Part shown: positions 52,938-62,037 of the stretch, piece after piece
How the letters are laid out: every line of letters starts with the position of its first letter
Numbering within the stretch: the first letter of the stretch is position 1
Assembly (NCBI GenBank): GCA_020846935.1
Contig: JADLCY010000001.1
Coordinates: 186,001 to 250,000, forward strand
DNA: 64,000 bases
Reading direction: 5' to 3'
Source: Gemmatimonadaceae bacterium
GTDB lineage: Bacteria > Gemmatimonadota > Gemmatimonadetes > Gemmatimonadales > Gemmatimonadaceae
The notes under the pieces: generated by a model
Told to the model about the DNA's origin: nothing
Seen by the model: only the letters and a program-made list of their open reading frames with translations
Databases searched by the model: none
Position numbers and translations under genes: made by a program

Positions 52938-54437
52938 GTGACGCGTCACCTGGTGCGCTGGTTGCGGACGGCCGCAGCGAAACTCGTCGTCACGACCTGG
53001 CTCGTCTACGCGCTCTTCGCGACGACCAACGTGGCGCGAGAGACCTACCTGTCGCTCGCGGTGGCGGAGCGCTGGTCGATCCGGGTGGACGAGTATCAGG
53101 GATTGCACCCCGACCTGTTCGAGATGCCCGGTCGGGGGTGGTACATCAACAACAACCCGGGCACATCGTTCCTCGGCGCGATCCCGTACACGCTGGCACG
53201 GCCTGCGCTGTCGGCGTTGTACGCGTGGAAGCCGCACCTGCTGGCACCCAAGCCTCCAGCGACGTACGACGACGCGCGACCGAACCGCTCGAAGTTCCTG
53301 AACGCTTCGCGCGCGCGCGGGCTCGACGTAAAGCTCGGCCTTGCAGCGCTGATCACCGGCGTCGGGCTCATGGCGCCACTTGGCGCGCTCGCGGCGTGGG
53401 TGCTCTTTCGCTTCCTGCGCGCGCGAGGCATGCCCGAGCGCCGCGCGATCGGCTGCGGCCTGCTCTACGCACTCGTGACGCCAATTTTCTTTCGCTCGGC
53501 GTTCCTCAATCAGAACGCCATCCTGACCCATTGCGTGCTCGGCGCGTACGTGCTGCTGGCCGGCTGGACGCCCCGCCCACGCGGTGCGCTCCCGTCGGCA
53601 CGGGACATCGCGCTCGCCGGTGCACTCCTCGGGTTCGGCCTGCTGTGCGACTACGGTGCGGTTCCGCTGATCGTGGCCTTCGGCGTGTGGGTGCTGGCCC
53701 TGCACGTTCGCCGCGGCGTCGTGGCGATGCTGCGCGCCGGAGCGACGTACACGCTTGGCGCGGTCCCGATGATCGTGGCACTCTTCTGGTACCAGGCCGC
53801 GGCGTTCGGGAGCCCGTGGTTCCCGGCGCAACGCTACATGCCGGCGACGAAGTATTCGGTCATAGGCTGGAACGGATTCTTCGTCCCCACCGCCGAGCTG
53901 CTGACTGGCAACCTCTTCGACCCACGCTATGGACTGTTTGTCTTCTGTCCGCTGCTCGCGGCGGCGCTGTTCGCCGGATTCGTGCGTCGCGACGCGACCG
54001 ACCCCGATGCGGGGCAGTTGCGCGGCATCCTCGGCGTGAGCCTCGCTCTCTATTTGTTCTCCAGTGCCAACCAGTTCGCCATGCTCCAATGGAACACCGG
54101 CGTGCGCTACCTCGTGCCGCTCGCGCCGCTGCTGTTTCTCGCGGCGCTGCCTGTCCTTCGGGCCATGCCGCGGCCGGCCGCTGGTCTGCTCGTCGGAACG
54201 AGCGTGGTGATCTCGTGCGTCGTGAGCATGACGCGTGAGAGCGTTCCCGACGCCTTGCGGCTGGTGGCGCGCGAAGGTCCGACGCTCCCGATCTTCATCG
54301 TGCTCGAAAAGGTCGCGTCCGGATATCCGGCGCTGCAGTTCGGGCTGGTTGGCCCGCTGGTGGCTTTTGGGGGACTGGCGCTGGTGCTGTGGCTCCTGTG
54401 GCGACGGAGTTCGGTGGCGCCGGAGGTGCGTGCATGA
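52938..54437 (+). CDS. GT-C-type multi-span membrane protein
   Basis: The protein has 499 residues from GTG 52938. An open frame back to 52740 has low-complexity, non-hydrophobic sequence and was not used. About eleven membrane helices are visible, with a first loop (WSIRVDEYQGLHPDLFEMPGRG) that carries the acidic pair expected for lipid-phosphosugar GT-C enzymes. No subfamily is assigned, and it resembles GT39/GT83-type proteins. It overlaps the next gene by 4 nt. The 299-bp gap upstream (52639-52937), shared with the divergent oxidoreductase, shows no other gene. Confidence 0.7.
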   Translation: MTRHLVRWLRTAAAKLVVTTWLVYALFATTNVARETYLSLAVAERWSIRVDEYQGLHPDLFEMPGRGWYINNNPGTSFLGAIPYTLARPALSALYAWKPHLLAPKPPATYDDARPNRSKFLNASRARGLDVKLGLAALITGVGLMAPLGALAAWVLFRFLRARGMPERRAIGCGLLYALVTPIFFRSAFLNQNAILTHCVLGAYVLLAGWTPRPRGALPSARDIALAGALLGFGLLCDYGAVPLIVAFGVWVLALHVRRGVVAMLRAGATYTLGAVPMIVALFWYQAAAFGSPWFPAQRYMPATKYSVIGWNGFFVPTAELLTGNLFDPRYGLFVFCPLLAAALFAGFVRRDATDPDAGQLRGILGVSLALYLFSSANQFAMLQWNTGVRYLVPLAPLLFLAALPVLRAMPRPAAGLLVGTSVVISCVVSMTRESVPDALRLVAREGPTLPIFIVLEKVASGYPALQFGLVGPLVAFGGLALVLWLLWRRSSVAPEVRA

Positions 54438-56080
54438 GGCGCTTACTGGCGATTCTCGGACTGCTCAACGTGCTCGTGCTGGCGGTGCACGCCGGGCTCT
54501 CGTGGTTCGAGGCCGGTGCGGCGACCTATGCCGCTCGCCCCTACGGTCAGGTGGTGTTCTACGATCGGTTCGGGGCTCGGGTGGCCGACGTTGCCTATCG
54601 AGTGGCGCCCGCGGCCTTCGCCAACTTCCAGAAGCCGGACACCACGGTGCGCCGGCCCGGCGCATTGGTGTACCCGCCACCCGATCCCGAGGACCACATT
54701 CGCACGGTGAAGCGCCAGTTTGCCTTTGCGATCGGTGGTGACCTCATCGGCGCCGATCTGTTCATCGATGCCTACGCACTGCCGCTCATTGCGTCCACAT
54801 TGCTGGCACTCGGCGCGGTGCTGCTCGTGGCGCGCGGCCCGGTCGCCGACGTGACGATCGTCCGCTCGGCGTGGCGCTGGGGCGTGGCGTTCGTGCTCGT
54901 GATGGCCGTGGCGATGCCGGTGCTCGTCCCGGATTTCTGGCTGTCCTTCGCGTGGGGGCGCACGCTCTGGTGGGGCGGAAACCCGTACTACGACGTCCCG
55001 GCGGCTGCCGTCGACGGTTTGCCGTTCGACGCGCCCATCCTGCGCATGACCTACGGGCCGCTCTGGGCCGTGATCTCGTGGGTCGTGACCGCGGTCACGA
55101 GCGGGTCGGTGTTCTGGGGAACGGTCGTGTTCAAGGCGCTGCTCGCCGGCTCGTGGATCGCGGTGCTCGCGCTCGTGAGGCATCTCACGAACGATCGACC
55201 GCCGCGCGAGCAGGCGATGGCGCTCGTCGTGGCGGGCTGGGCGCCACTCGGTGCGGTACAGGTCGGCGGCGATGGGCACAACGACGCGTTCATGATCCTC
55301 GGCATCCTTTCGTGGCTCGCGCTGGTGCGGCTCGGGAGATACCGATGGGCCACCCTGTCACTCGCCGCGTCTGTCGCGGTGAAGTACGTCAGCGCGCCGC
55401 TCTTTCTGCTCGATCTCCTGCTCACGCCGGTCCCCGGTGTGGCGCACCCGACGTTCATCCAGCGCGTGCGTGCGTGGATCCCGCGCGGACTCATCGCCGG
55501 CGTCTTCTGGGTCGTCGTCTTTGCGCCGTTTGTGCGCTCCCCGGCGTTCTTTGCGGAGACTTCGGCGGTTCGCGAGGGCTACTTCTTTCTCCCCGCCGAC
55601 GCGATCAAGGCGATTGGCGCGTTGACGGGACTCGGGCTCCGGCCGCTGGCGTTCCTGGTCATGGGGGTGTTTCCCGTGGTTACCGCGGCGTGCGTGTGGT
55701 CGTGGTGGCGCTCGCCCTCGTTCGCCGGCCTGCAGCGCGCTACGGCCGCGATCATGCTGTCGGTGCTGTTCATCGCGGCCGCGCACGTGTGGCCGTGGTA
55801 CGTGCTCTGGCTTGCGATTCCGGCCGTGCTGTTGCCGTGGGAGTCGCTGCTCGCGCGCTGGAGCGTGGGCGTGCTGCTCGCGGCACCGTTTCCGCTCGCC
55901 TACTGGACGGCGTGGCCCGACAGCGGCGACTTCCGGAAGTTCGAGCTACCGTCGCTGGCCATGTACGGACTCGCGCTCGGATGGATGCTGGTGGGGTGGC
56001 GGCTCTTCCGGGCGCGCGCTGACGTCACAGTCTCACAACGGCCCGAGACGGAGTACGAGGGGTTCGTCTCCAAGGCTTGA
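54434..56080 (+). CDS. GT87-like (DUF2029) polyprenol-phosphate glycosyltransferase
   Basis: The protein has 548 residues. It has about ten to twelve membrane helices and the GT87 fingerprint: FAWGRTLWWGGNPYYDVP, then LRMTYGPLWAVISWVV and GGDGHNDAFMILGILSWLAL. Actinobacterial relatives transfer mannose from polyprenyl-phosphomannose to lipoarabinomannan-type glycans. ATG 54434 overlaps the previous stop (ATGA), so the two GT-C genes are translated together. Upstream GT2 enzymes of the locus could supply the donor. Confidence 0.82.
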   Translation: MRRLLAILGLLNVLVLAVHAGLSWFEAGAATYAARPYGQVVFYDRFGARVADVAYRVAPAAFANFQKPDTTVRRPGALVYPPPDPEDHIRTVKRQFAFAIGGDLIGADLFIDAYALPLIASTLLALGAVLLVARGPVADVTIVRSAWRWGVAFVLVMAVAMPVLVPDFWLSFAWGRTLWWGGNPYYDVPAAAVDGLPFDAPILRMTYGPLWAVISWVVTAVTSGSVFWGTVVFKALLAGSWIAVLALVRHLTNDRPPREQAMALVVAGWAPLGAVQVGGDGHNDAFMILGILSWLALVRLGRYRWATLSLAASVAVKYVSAPLFLLDLLLTPVPGVAHPTFIQRVRAWIPRGLIAGVFWVVVFAPFVRSPAFFAETSAVREGYFFLPADAIKAIGALTGLGLRPLAFLVMGVFPVVTAACVWSWWRSPSFAGLQRATAAIMLSVLFIAAAHVWPWYVLWLAIPAVLLPWESLLARWSVGVLLAAPFPLAYWTAWPDSGDFRKFELPSLAMYGLALGWMLVGWRLFRARADVTVSQRPETEYEGFVSKA

Positions 56081-56309
56081 TGAAGGGGTCGTTGTCCACC
56101 CCTTCGTTGCGAGGCGCTGGAGTGGCGTGATGTTGATGAGGGCGACGTGCCGGCACTCGCAGGTCCTGACGGGAGGTGAAGCAGCCCCGCGTGTGATAGG
56201 CGGAGCGGCCCGTGGACCTTGGCGTCGGCGCGCTCTTGGAGCACCCTCCAGGTCAAGTGCTCGGGCTTCCGTTGGTCTACGGAATGAACCGCCACGGTCT
56301 CATCGACGG

Positions 56310-56565
56310 CGCAAACCAGCCATCCGGCGCGACACGCGTGCTATGCAGCTCACCTACAGCAGCTGGCTCAATCAGGTGGAGAGCTGGTTGCGCGGATCGA
56401 GCGCGCCCCGACTGACGCGTGGCAATCTTCACCTCGGCGACGGCCTGCGGCGGAGCTCGCTGTAGTACATCAGGGTGAATAGCGTGCCCGTCAGCTCCCT
56501 CGTGTGGCGATACGCCGACCCCAAGGCACACATGCGTGATGCACGCATCCAAGCAGCAGTCCACT
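56310..56565 (+). pseudogene. IS630-family transposase remnant
   Basis: The decayed 3' part of an IS630-type transposase is spread over frames. The conserved SSWLNQVESW (56358-56387) is followed by a frameshift into RIERA-like and VAIFTS-like sequence, and then by YIRVNS and VWRYADPKA in the original frame up to a stop at 56565. It follows an apparently random 230-bp stretch after the GT87-like gene. No intact terminal repeats are visible, so its limits are uncertain and it is probably immobile. Confidence 0.65.
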
Positions 56566-56580
56566 AGTCGCTGGGCTTGC

Positions 56581-56609
56581 TTGACAATAGCGGCAGGGGG
56601 GGGTACGTC
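56581..56609 (+). promoter_or_regulatory. possible promoter of the Cys-rich peptide gene
   Basis: A perfect TTGACA (56581-56586) is followed after 17 bases by TACGTC (56604-56609), a poor -10. The spacer has a run of eight G. Transcription would start about 10 bp before the peptide start codon. It lies just beyond the decayed transposase. Confidence 0.35.
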
Positions 56610-56626
56610 TCTTCTGAGAGGTCGCT

Positions 56627-56875
56627 ATGCGACAGCGTATCATCACTCTCTCGCTGCTCTCGATCATCACCGCAGCGTTCTCTGCCTCACAAGCCGATGC
56701 GCGCCCGGTCGCGCGGATCTGCGACGAGAACGGTGACTGCGGCTCGTGCTGCTGGGGCGGGCAGGACTGCGTCAACTGGTGCAATCAGCACTGTCCCGAG
56801 TCGAGCTACTGCGACATGCAGTACTCTCCGATGTGCTGCGGCCAGGGCGGATACTCAATCTGGTGCCGCTTCTAG
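56627..56875 (+). CDS. small secreted cysteine-rich protein
   Basis: The protein has 82 residues. An N-terminal signal (MRQRIITLSLLSIITAAFS, cleavage probably after ASQADA or near residue 26) precedes a 55-residue mature part with 11 cysteines, including two C-C pairs (GSCCWGG and MCCGQGG), plus several Trp and Tyr. The odd cysteine number suggests one free or intermolecular thiol. It resembles small disulfide-rich secreted proteins or bacteriocin-like peptides, but no family is recognised. A DsbA-like gene follows 26 bp downstream. ATG 56627 has GAGAGG upstream. Confidence 0.7.
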   Translation: MRQRIITLSLLSIITAAFSASQADARPVARICDENGDCGSCCWGGQDCVNWCNQHCPESSYCDMQYSPMCCGQGGYSIWCRF

Positions 56876-56901
56876 CCCGAGGCGCCGGAGGCGTCATTTC
56901 C

Positions 56902-57560
56902 ATGCACGCTCGCCGCCGCGAATGGCTGGCTAACGCCATGACATGGATCTTGGCTGCGTGCGCGCTTGCCAGCACGGCTCTCGTGGTGCGTCGAGAGCTC
57001 GTCGCGAACGCGAGCACGCGACCTCGCATGTCGATTGAACCCGACTGGCAACGGTTCGCCTTCGGTCATGTCTTGCGTGACTCCGGCGCTCAGAACAGCA
57101 TTGTCGTCTTCTCAGACTTCCAGCCCCGTACTGTAAACGCTTTGTCGAGTATGTCGACTCCCTGCGGTCCACTGGAGTACCGATCAAGGTGATCTTTCGC
57201 CACGCGCCGTCGGCTGGACACCCGTCAGCGATTGCGGCGGCCCGCGCGGCAGAGTGTGCCGATTCGCAGGGCGAGTTTGAGGCGATGCACGACGCTCTGT
57301 TCGCGTTCCAGGACTCGATTGGCAAGGCGCCCTGGCATTGGTTCGCCAGGATTGGGAGCGTTTCGCTGGATCGCGGCTTCGATGCCTGCGTAGCGCGACT
57401 GGAGGTGATCCCTCGCCTTCATGACGACACCGTCGATGCGCGCCGTTTGGGGGTGCTCGGAACGCCCACACTCCTCATTGGCCGTATCCGGCACGATGGG
57501 CTCCCCTCGCTTGATTCCTTGCGAGCGTACGTCAGGCGTTCCGCGTCACCCTCACCCTGA
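56902..57560 (+). pseudogene. DsbA-like thioredoxin-fold oxidoreductase, frameshifted at the active site
   Basis: A membrane-anchor or signal segment (ANAMTWILAACALASTALV) leads to IVVFSDFQ in one frame, ended by a stop at 57190-57192. The downstream part continues in another frame as CKRFVEYVDSLRSTGVPIKVIFRHAP and ends VLGTPTLLIGRIR (the cis-Pro T-P-T loop). The frame changes between Q and C-K-R, at CCCCGTAC (57123-57130), where the C-P-Y-C-type active site should be. One missing base explains it. The whole thioredoxin fold is otherwise intact, so a recent mutation or a sequencing/assembly error is likely. Confidence 0.75.
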
Positions 57561-57564
57561 TCCG

Positions 57565-58728
57565 ATGAAGCAGCCAATTGGCCTCGCGCGCGTGGGGATT
57601 CAAGCGCCGTTCCTCGCGGCGCTCTTGATCGGCGCCACGGTGCAAGCACAGCCCACGCAAGCCTGGCGACTGGTGCGGGACGTGGAGGTCTCGCAGGCTA
57701 TGTCTGTCGGGACGGAGTTCACTCAGGTCCGCGCTATCGTCCCCGTGGGTCCCCTCACTGCCGTCGTAGTTGAAGGGCGGCCCGCAGGCATTGGGGTATA
57801 CGGAGCGAATGGTCAGCTCTTGCGGCCGATTGGTCGAATTGGGAGGGGACCCGGCGAATACGAGTTGCCACATGAGGTTGGTCTGCTCGGTGACACGGTT
57901 TGGGTCACCGAAGTGGGCACGCGACGCACCAGCATGTTCAGCAGCCGCGGCGACTTGCTGTCGACAAGCGCCTGGCAGACTGCGACGGAAGCGCCCACTC
58001 AGGGGGGAGGGCTAATGGTTGAGGGATTGCTTCCCGACGGTTTCGCATGGGGCGGGAGGGACAACAGCCCCGACGCGCTGGGAGACCCTCCGAAGTCACG
58101 AACCCTGTTTCGGCTCACGCGTGAGGGGCGGCTTGTGGATACGATGGTCACCGTGCCCACTTCGGGAGCAATGTTTGGGATTCGTCGTGACGACGGCGGC
58201 ATCTCTTTCGGTCGACAACCCTTTACCGATGCGACGCTCGCTCTGTGTGGCGTTGGTCATGCAGCGTGTCTGTTGATCGATCGCCGCGTCGCCAGCGAAC
58301 GGCGCCGGGGGTCGTTTCGCGTAACGGCCATCCGTGCCGACGGGGATACCCTGTGGTCGAAGAGCTACGGCTATGAGCCAAGAGCACTGGAGAAGGGCAT
58401 CCGCGACAGCGTGTTCAGGTCATATGAGAGCCGACTGCTGCGAAGTGGCGCTACGCCGCAGCAGATTCGCGATGCGATCTTCCTTCCGGCGTATCGACCG
58501 CCGATCAGCGCCGCGTTTGCAGGCGCAGATGGCTCCCTCTGGCTCGCGAGAGAGACCGGAGCTGCGACGATCGAGTACTGGGTCCTGGACGCCGCAGGGC
58601 ATCACGTGGCAACCGCTCGTAGTCCCGCAAAGGTGTCCATTCGCGCCGTCTCGGGTAACTACGTATGGGCCGTAGAGACCGACAATGATGACGTCCAGCG
58701 CGTGGCACGCTACCGCATCGTGCGATAG
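57565..58728 (+). CDS. secreted 6-bladed beta-propeller-like protein
   Basis: The protein has 387 residues. A signal peptide (APFLAALLIGATVQAQ) is followed by blade-like repeats such as IGVYGANGQLLRPIGRIGRGPGEYELPHEVGLL, the typical IGRxGxGPGE wording of the 6-bladed/NHL-like propeller proteins common in Gemmatimonadota and Bacteroidota. Such proteins act as ligand-binding or surface proteins, but the ligand is unknown. ATG 57565 lies 4 bp after the frameshifted thioredoxin stop. It is the third gene of a small island with the Cys-rich protein. Confidence 0.82.
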   Translation: MKQPIGLARVGIQAPFLAALLIGATVQAQPTQAWRLVRDVEVSQAMSVGTEFTQVRAIVPVGPLTAVVVEGRPAGIGVYGANGQLLRPIGRIGRGPGEYELPHEVGLLGDTVWVTEVGTRRTSMFSSRGDLLSTSAWQTATEAPTQGGGLMVEGLLPDGFAWGGRDNSPDALGDPPKSRTLFRLTREGRLVDTMVTVPTSGAMFGIRRDDGGISFGRQPFTDATLALCGVGHAACLLIDRRVASERRRGSFRVTAIRADGDTLWSKSYGYEPRALEKGIRDSVFRSYESRLLRSGATPQQIRDAIFLPAYRPPISAAFAGADGSLWLARETGAATIEYWVLDAAGHHVATARSPAKVSIRAVSGNYVWAVETDNDDVQRVARYRIVR

Positions 58729-59023
58729 CGCGAGTCGAGGACCGGCCGAGCAGGAGGGCCATCGCTCTCAATGATGATTTGACTATCCACGGCCAAGGGA
58801 AGATGCAGCGCGTGCAGGTCGCAACACGCTGCACAACGACTTCGGCTCGCAGCCGATCACCAACGCCGTCTCGCGCGGGTGAGCAACGCGGAGTGCTATG
58901 CCGCCCGGGCCGGGGTGCCAAGCGTGCAGTCGCGCGCACCTCTGCTGAGCCCTTGGCCATCGCCGGTTGTCATCGCGACCACTCCAGCTTGCGCCTGCTC
59001 CGCCCGGTGAAGCACCACTCTCT

Positions 59024-59977
59024 CTACTGCGCCGGTCGCGACCCACTTTGCGCATCTCGCACCGCGCGCTGCACGATTTCGCGCAGATCGCCAGGGAGCG
59101 GCGCCCCGAGCAGGCGCGTCATTCGCTCGACAGACACGCCGGCCGGCCACATCTCCTCGGCGCGCGTGGGGAGCATGCCGAAGCCGAGCAATGACTCCGG
59201 GAGCCCCACCTGCCGCGCGACCTCGCGAATGAAGGTCTGCACGGTGTACAGGCGACCGCTCCCCACGTTCACCACGTCGCCGGGGTCGAAGGCGGCGTCG
59301 GCCAGGCGTGCGAGCGCATTGGCAACATCGCCCACGAACGCAAAGTCCCGCGGCTGGCGTCCGTCGGTGAGTGGGAGCAGCACACCGGCGCGCGCAGCTG
59401 CGCCAATTGCGGGAAACAGGCGCCCCTCGTGCTCGCCCTCACCAAACACGGTGAACAGGCGCGCCGTGATCGCGCGAGTGCCTCGGGTGCGTGCGACGTC
59501 CGTGACGGCCTGCGTGCCGGCGAGCTTGGTGCGGCCGTAGGCCGTCGTGGGGAGACACGGGCCCGCCTCGTCGAGCACTCCGGTCCACGTGCCGTACTCC
59601 AGCGCCGACCCCACGTGAACCAGAGCGGCGGCCGGCCACGCGCTCGCCGGCGCGCAGGACTCAGCGAGCTCGCGCACCAGGCCGTGGTTCATTCGCTCGG
59701 CGAGCTCTTCGTCGCGCTCCGTGTGGTCCACACCGTATCCGGCGAGGTTGAACACTACCGATGGGGTGTAGGCGCGAATGAGTCCCGCGGCTGATCCAGC
59801 GACCGCGAGGTCTGCCTCCACGAGTGGAACGGACACGCTCCGTCGATGCAGGGCATCGCGCGCCACCGCCGCATCGCGCACCACACCGATGACGGATGCG
59901 CCTCGCGCATGCAGCGCATGCACCACTCGGCGGCCAATGAATCCGCCGGCGCCGAAGACGAGAGCGCGCTCGCTCAC
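59024..59977 (-). CDS. NAD-dependent epimerase/dehydratase (extended SDR)
   Basis: The protein has 317 residues from GTG 59977, overlapping the next stop by 4 nt. NAD site FGAGGFIGRR, Ser in HVGSALEYG, Tyr-x3-Lys in AYGRTKLAG and a PRDFAFVGDVANAL segment fit a nucleotide-sugar epimerase or 4-keto-reductase. The C-terminal region names the reductase/epimerase group without deciding the substrate. It lies at the end of a minus-strand run with a GT-C protein and the second glycosidase-like gene. The 295-bp gap after it (58729-59023), shared with the propeller gene, shows nothing else. Confidence 0.83.
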   Translation of the reverse strand: MSERALVFGAGGFIGRRVVHALHARGASVIGVVRDAAVARDALHRRSVSVPLVEADLAVAGSAAGLIRAYTPSVVFNLAGYGVDHTERDEELAERMNHGLVRELAESCAPASAWPAAALVHVGSALEYGTWTGVLDEAGPCLPTTAYGRTKLAGTQAVTDVARTRGTRAITARLFTVFGEGEHEGRLFPAIGAAARAGVLLPLTDGRQPRDFAFVGDVANALARLADAAFDPGDVVNVGSGRLYTVQTFIREVARQVGLPESLLGFGMLPTRAEEMWPAGVSVERMTRLLGAPLPGDLREIVQRAVRDAQSGSRPAQ

Positions 59978-62037
59978 GGTGCGGCGAACGCCCTCGCCTG
60001 TGCAGCGGAGAGCGGTCCCGCGATCACTCGAAACCCGTCGCCGGTGCGCGTCGGCCCGTCGATGAACCACACCGGTCGGTCCGCGTAGGCCTCCAGCGCC
60101 TGCACCCTCGCCTCCGGTGTCACGTCCCACGCGTAGAGCGGCGCCGCAGCGTTCAGATCGATCGGGTTGTAGATCACCGCCGACGCAAAGTCGGGGTGAC
60201 GGCGGCCACGGATGAACACGAGACTGCGACCGAAGTGCTGCGCGGTCGCGAGTTCGCGAATGTCAGGGCGCATGTTCCGGTAGTGGTGATACTTGTCCAC
60301 CGCCCGCCACGGGAAGAACGTCACGAGGGCCGCGAGCGACAGCGCAAGGCCGACCATCACGACGCGGCCACGCACCGACGCACCCGGCGGCTCCGCAGTG
60401 ACCGCCAGTCGGTCGCCCAGCTCAACGAGCCCGCGCGCCACAAGGGCCACGCACGAGACGATGATCAGGAACCAGTAGCGCGCGCCAAAATCAGGGCCGC
60501 CGCTGAACCAGTAGAACGAATGAATGCCGGCGATCACGCCGATGACGGTGAGGTGCCACCGGTCCTCGCGACGGAGGCGACGCAGGCACACGAGTAGCAA
60601 GATCGCGACAAGCGACCCGGTCGCCCATCCCAGCAACTCGACGTTGGTCACCGTCACGTTGAGATTGGCGTTGACCACCACGTCGATGGGGCCGTGCCCC
60701 GGGAACGGGTCGAGTCCCGACCACCCGAGTCCGCGATTGGCGCCAAAACCGAGGTCGTTGCTCCCTTTGGCGTAATACTTGTCGATGTACGCCATGATGG
60801 GGAAATAAGACGGATCGCCGGTGAGATAGCGGTTGTAGGGCCGCACGACCGCACCACCGAGCGCCGCGCCCGCAGCGAGCAGCGCCGACGGCACGAACAC
60901 CAGGGGCCGCGCGAGGCTCGCCCACCAGCGTGGGGGAAGCGACCACAACCCGAGCAGCAATGCCGTGGCCAGGCCCTCGAGCGGGCGTACGAGACTGGCG
61001 CCGCCGATGGCAATGCCCCCGAACACGGCGGCACCCATGGTGGAACCGCGCACATGCCCCAGCGTCGACCGATCGCCGCGCACGCGAGCGACGGCGAGCG
61101 CACCGAGCAGCGCGAAGCAGAGCGTGAGCTGATGGGTCATGAAGTTCATCGCCATGAACACGAACCACGGCGAGACGGCGAGGAACAGCGTCGCGAGCCG
61201 GGCGACGCGCCGCTCGTGCACCTGCGAGAGCAGTCGGTGCGCGAGAAGGATATTGACGGCGCCGAGCACGGGGTTGACGAGCCACGGCACGCCGAGCCAC
61301 GCACCGATCGCCAGCACGAAGGGCCAGCCCGGCGGCACCGGCGAGAACCAGCGCGTCGCGTCGTAGTACATCAGGTCGATGTTGAACGCGAGCGGAGCCG
61401 GCGGGAGCGGCATGGTGAGGTGGCCCGCGGCGAGGTACCGCGCCTGCAGCAGGTACACGACCTCGTCCGGCACATGCGGATGCCGCTCGTACGACCAGTA
61501 CGCGAGGGCCGCGCTGGCCACCAGCACCCAGAGGGCGCAGGTCAGCGCCAGAGGATCCACTCCCCGCGTCGCCCCAGCGGTACCTGGCTTGCCGAACCAA
61601 CGCTCGGCGCGCGCGTCGGCCGCCGCACCGCTGATCGCACGTGCGAGCACGATCACGTTGCCGATCGCCACGAGCTGCACCAGCGTTGCGACCACGAGTT
61701 CCGCAGCGTAGAGACCCGGCGCCTTTGACGCGGTGGCGCTGGTGATCGCGAAAGCGCCGATCAGCGCGACGCGGGCCACGGGCGAAAGGGCGGTCGTCAT
61801 CCAGCGCGACAGCACCGGCCACAGCGGCCCAAGGGCGCGGGCGACGAGCAACGCCTGCACCAAGAGCACGCCAGTGGCGACCCACGACGTCGCCGAGCCC
61901 CAGGTGAGCCGGTAGTGCTGGTACGACACCCGCGTTCCCGCCTCGATGAGCGCGAGTGCGGCCGCTTGCCCAACGATGAGCAGCAGCAGCCAGCCCAAAA
62001 CCCCCGGGAAGGATCGACGCGCAGCCGATGTGCTCAT
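59974..62037 (-). CDS. large GT39-like integral membrane glycosyltransferase
   Basis: The protein has 687 residues and about fourteen membrane helices. The catalytic-loop acidic pair is in HPHVPDEVVYLLQARYLAAGHL, followed by PPGWPFVLAIGAWLGVPWLVNPVLG, a pattern typical of GT39/PMT_2-like proteins in surface-glycan loci. A soluble C-terminal part of about 120 residues ends it. It overlaps the glycosidase-like gene by 4 nt at its start, indicating coupled expression of a transferase and a hydrolase-like protein. Confidence 0.8.
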   Translation of the reverse strand: MSTSAARRSFPGVLGWLLLLIVGQAAALALIEAGTRVSYQHYRLTWGSATSWVATGVLLVQALLVARALGPLWPVLSRWMTTALSPVARVALIGAFAITSATASKAPGLYAAELVVATLVQLVAIGNVIVLARAISGAAADARAERWFGKPGTAGATRGVDPLALTCALWVLVASAALAYWSYERHPHVPDEVVYLLQARYLAAGHLTMPLPPAPLAFNIDLMYYDATRWFSPVPPGWPFVLAIGAWLGVPWLVNPVLGAVNILLAHRLLSQVHERRVARLATLFLAVSPWFVFMAMNFMTHQLTLCFALLGALAVARVRGDRSTLGHVRGSTMGAAVFGGIAIGGASLVRPLEGLATALLLGLWSLPPRWWASLARPLVFVPSALLAAGAALGGAVVRPYNRYLTGDPSYFPIMAYIDKYYAKGSNDLGFGANRGLGWSGLDPFPGHGPIDVVVNANLNVTVTNVELLGWATGSLVAILLLVCLRRLRREDRWHLTVIGVIAGIHSFYWFSGGPDFGARYWFLIIVSCVALVARGLVELGDRLAVTAEPPGASVRGRVVMVGLALSLAALVTFFPWRAVDKYHHYRNMRPDIRELATAQHFGRSLVFIRGRRHPDFASAVIYNPIDLNAAAPLYAWDVTPEARVQALEAYADRPVWFIDGPTRTGDGFRVIAGPLSAAQARAFAAP

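Noticed and set aside
56090-56300. Second transposase remnant (IS21-like wording on the minus strand)
   Set aside because: Only a short stretch resembling an IstA C-terminus (ERADAKVHG) is seen, too little to support a call.
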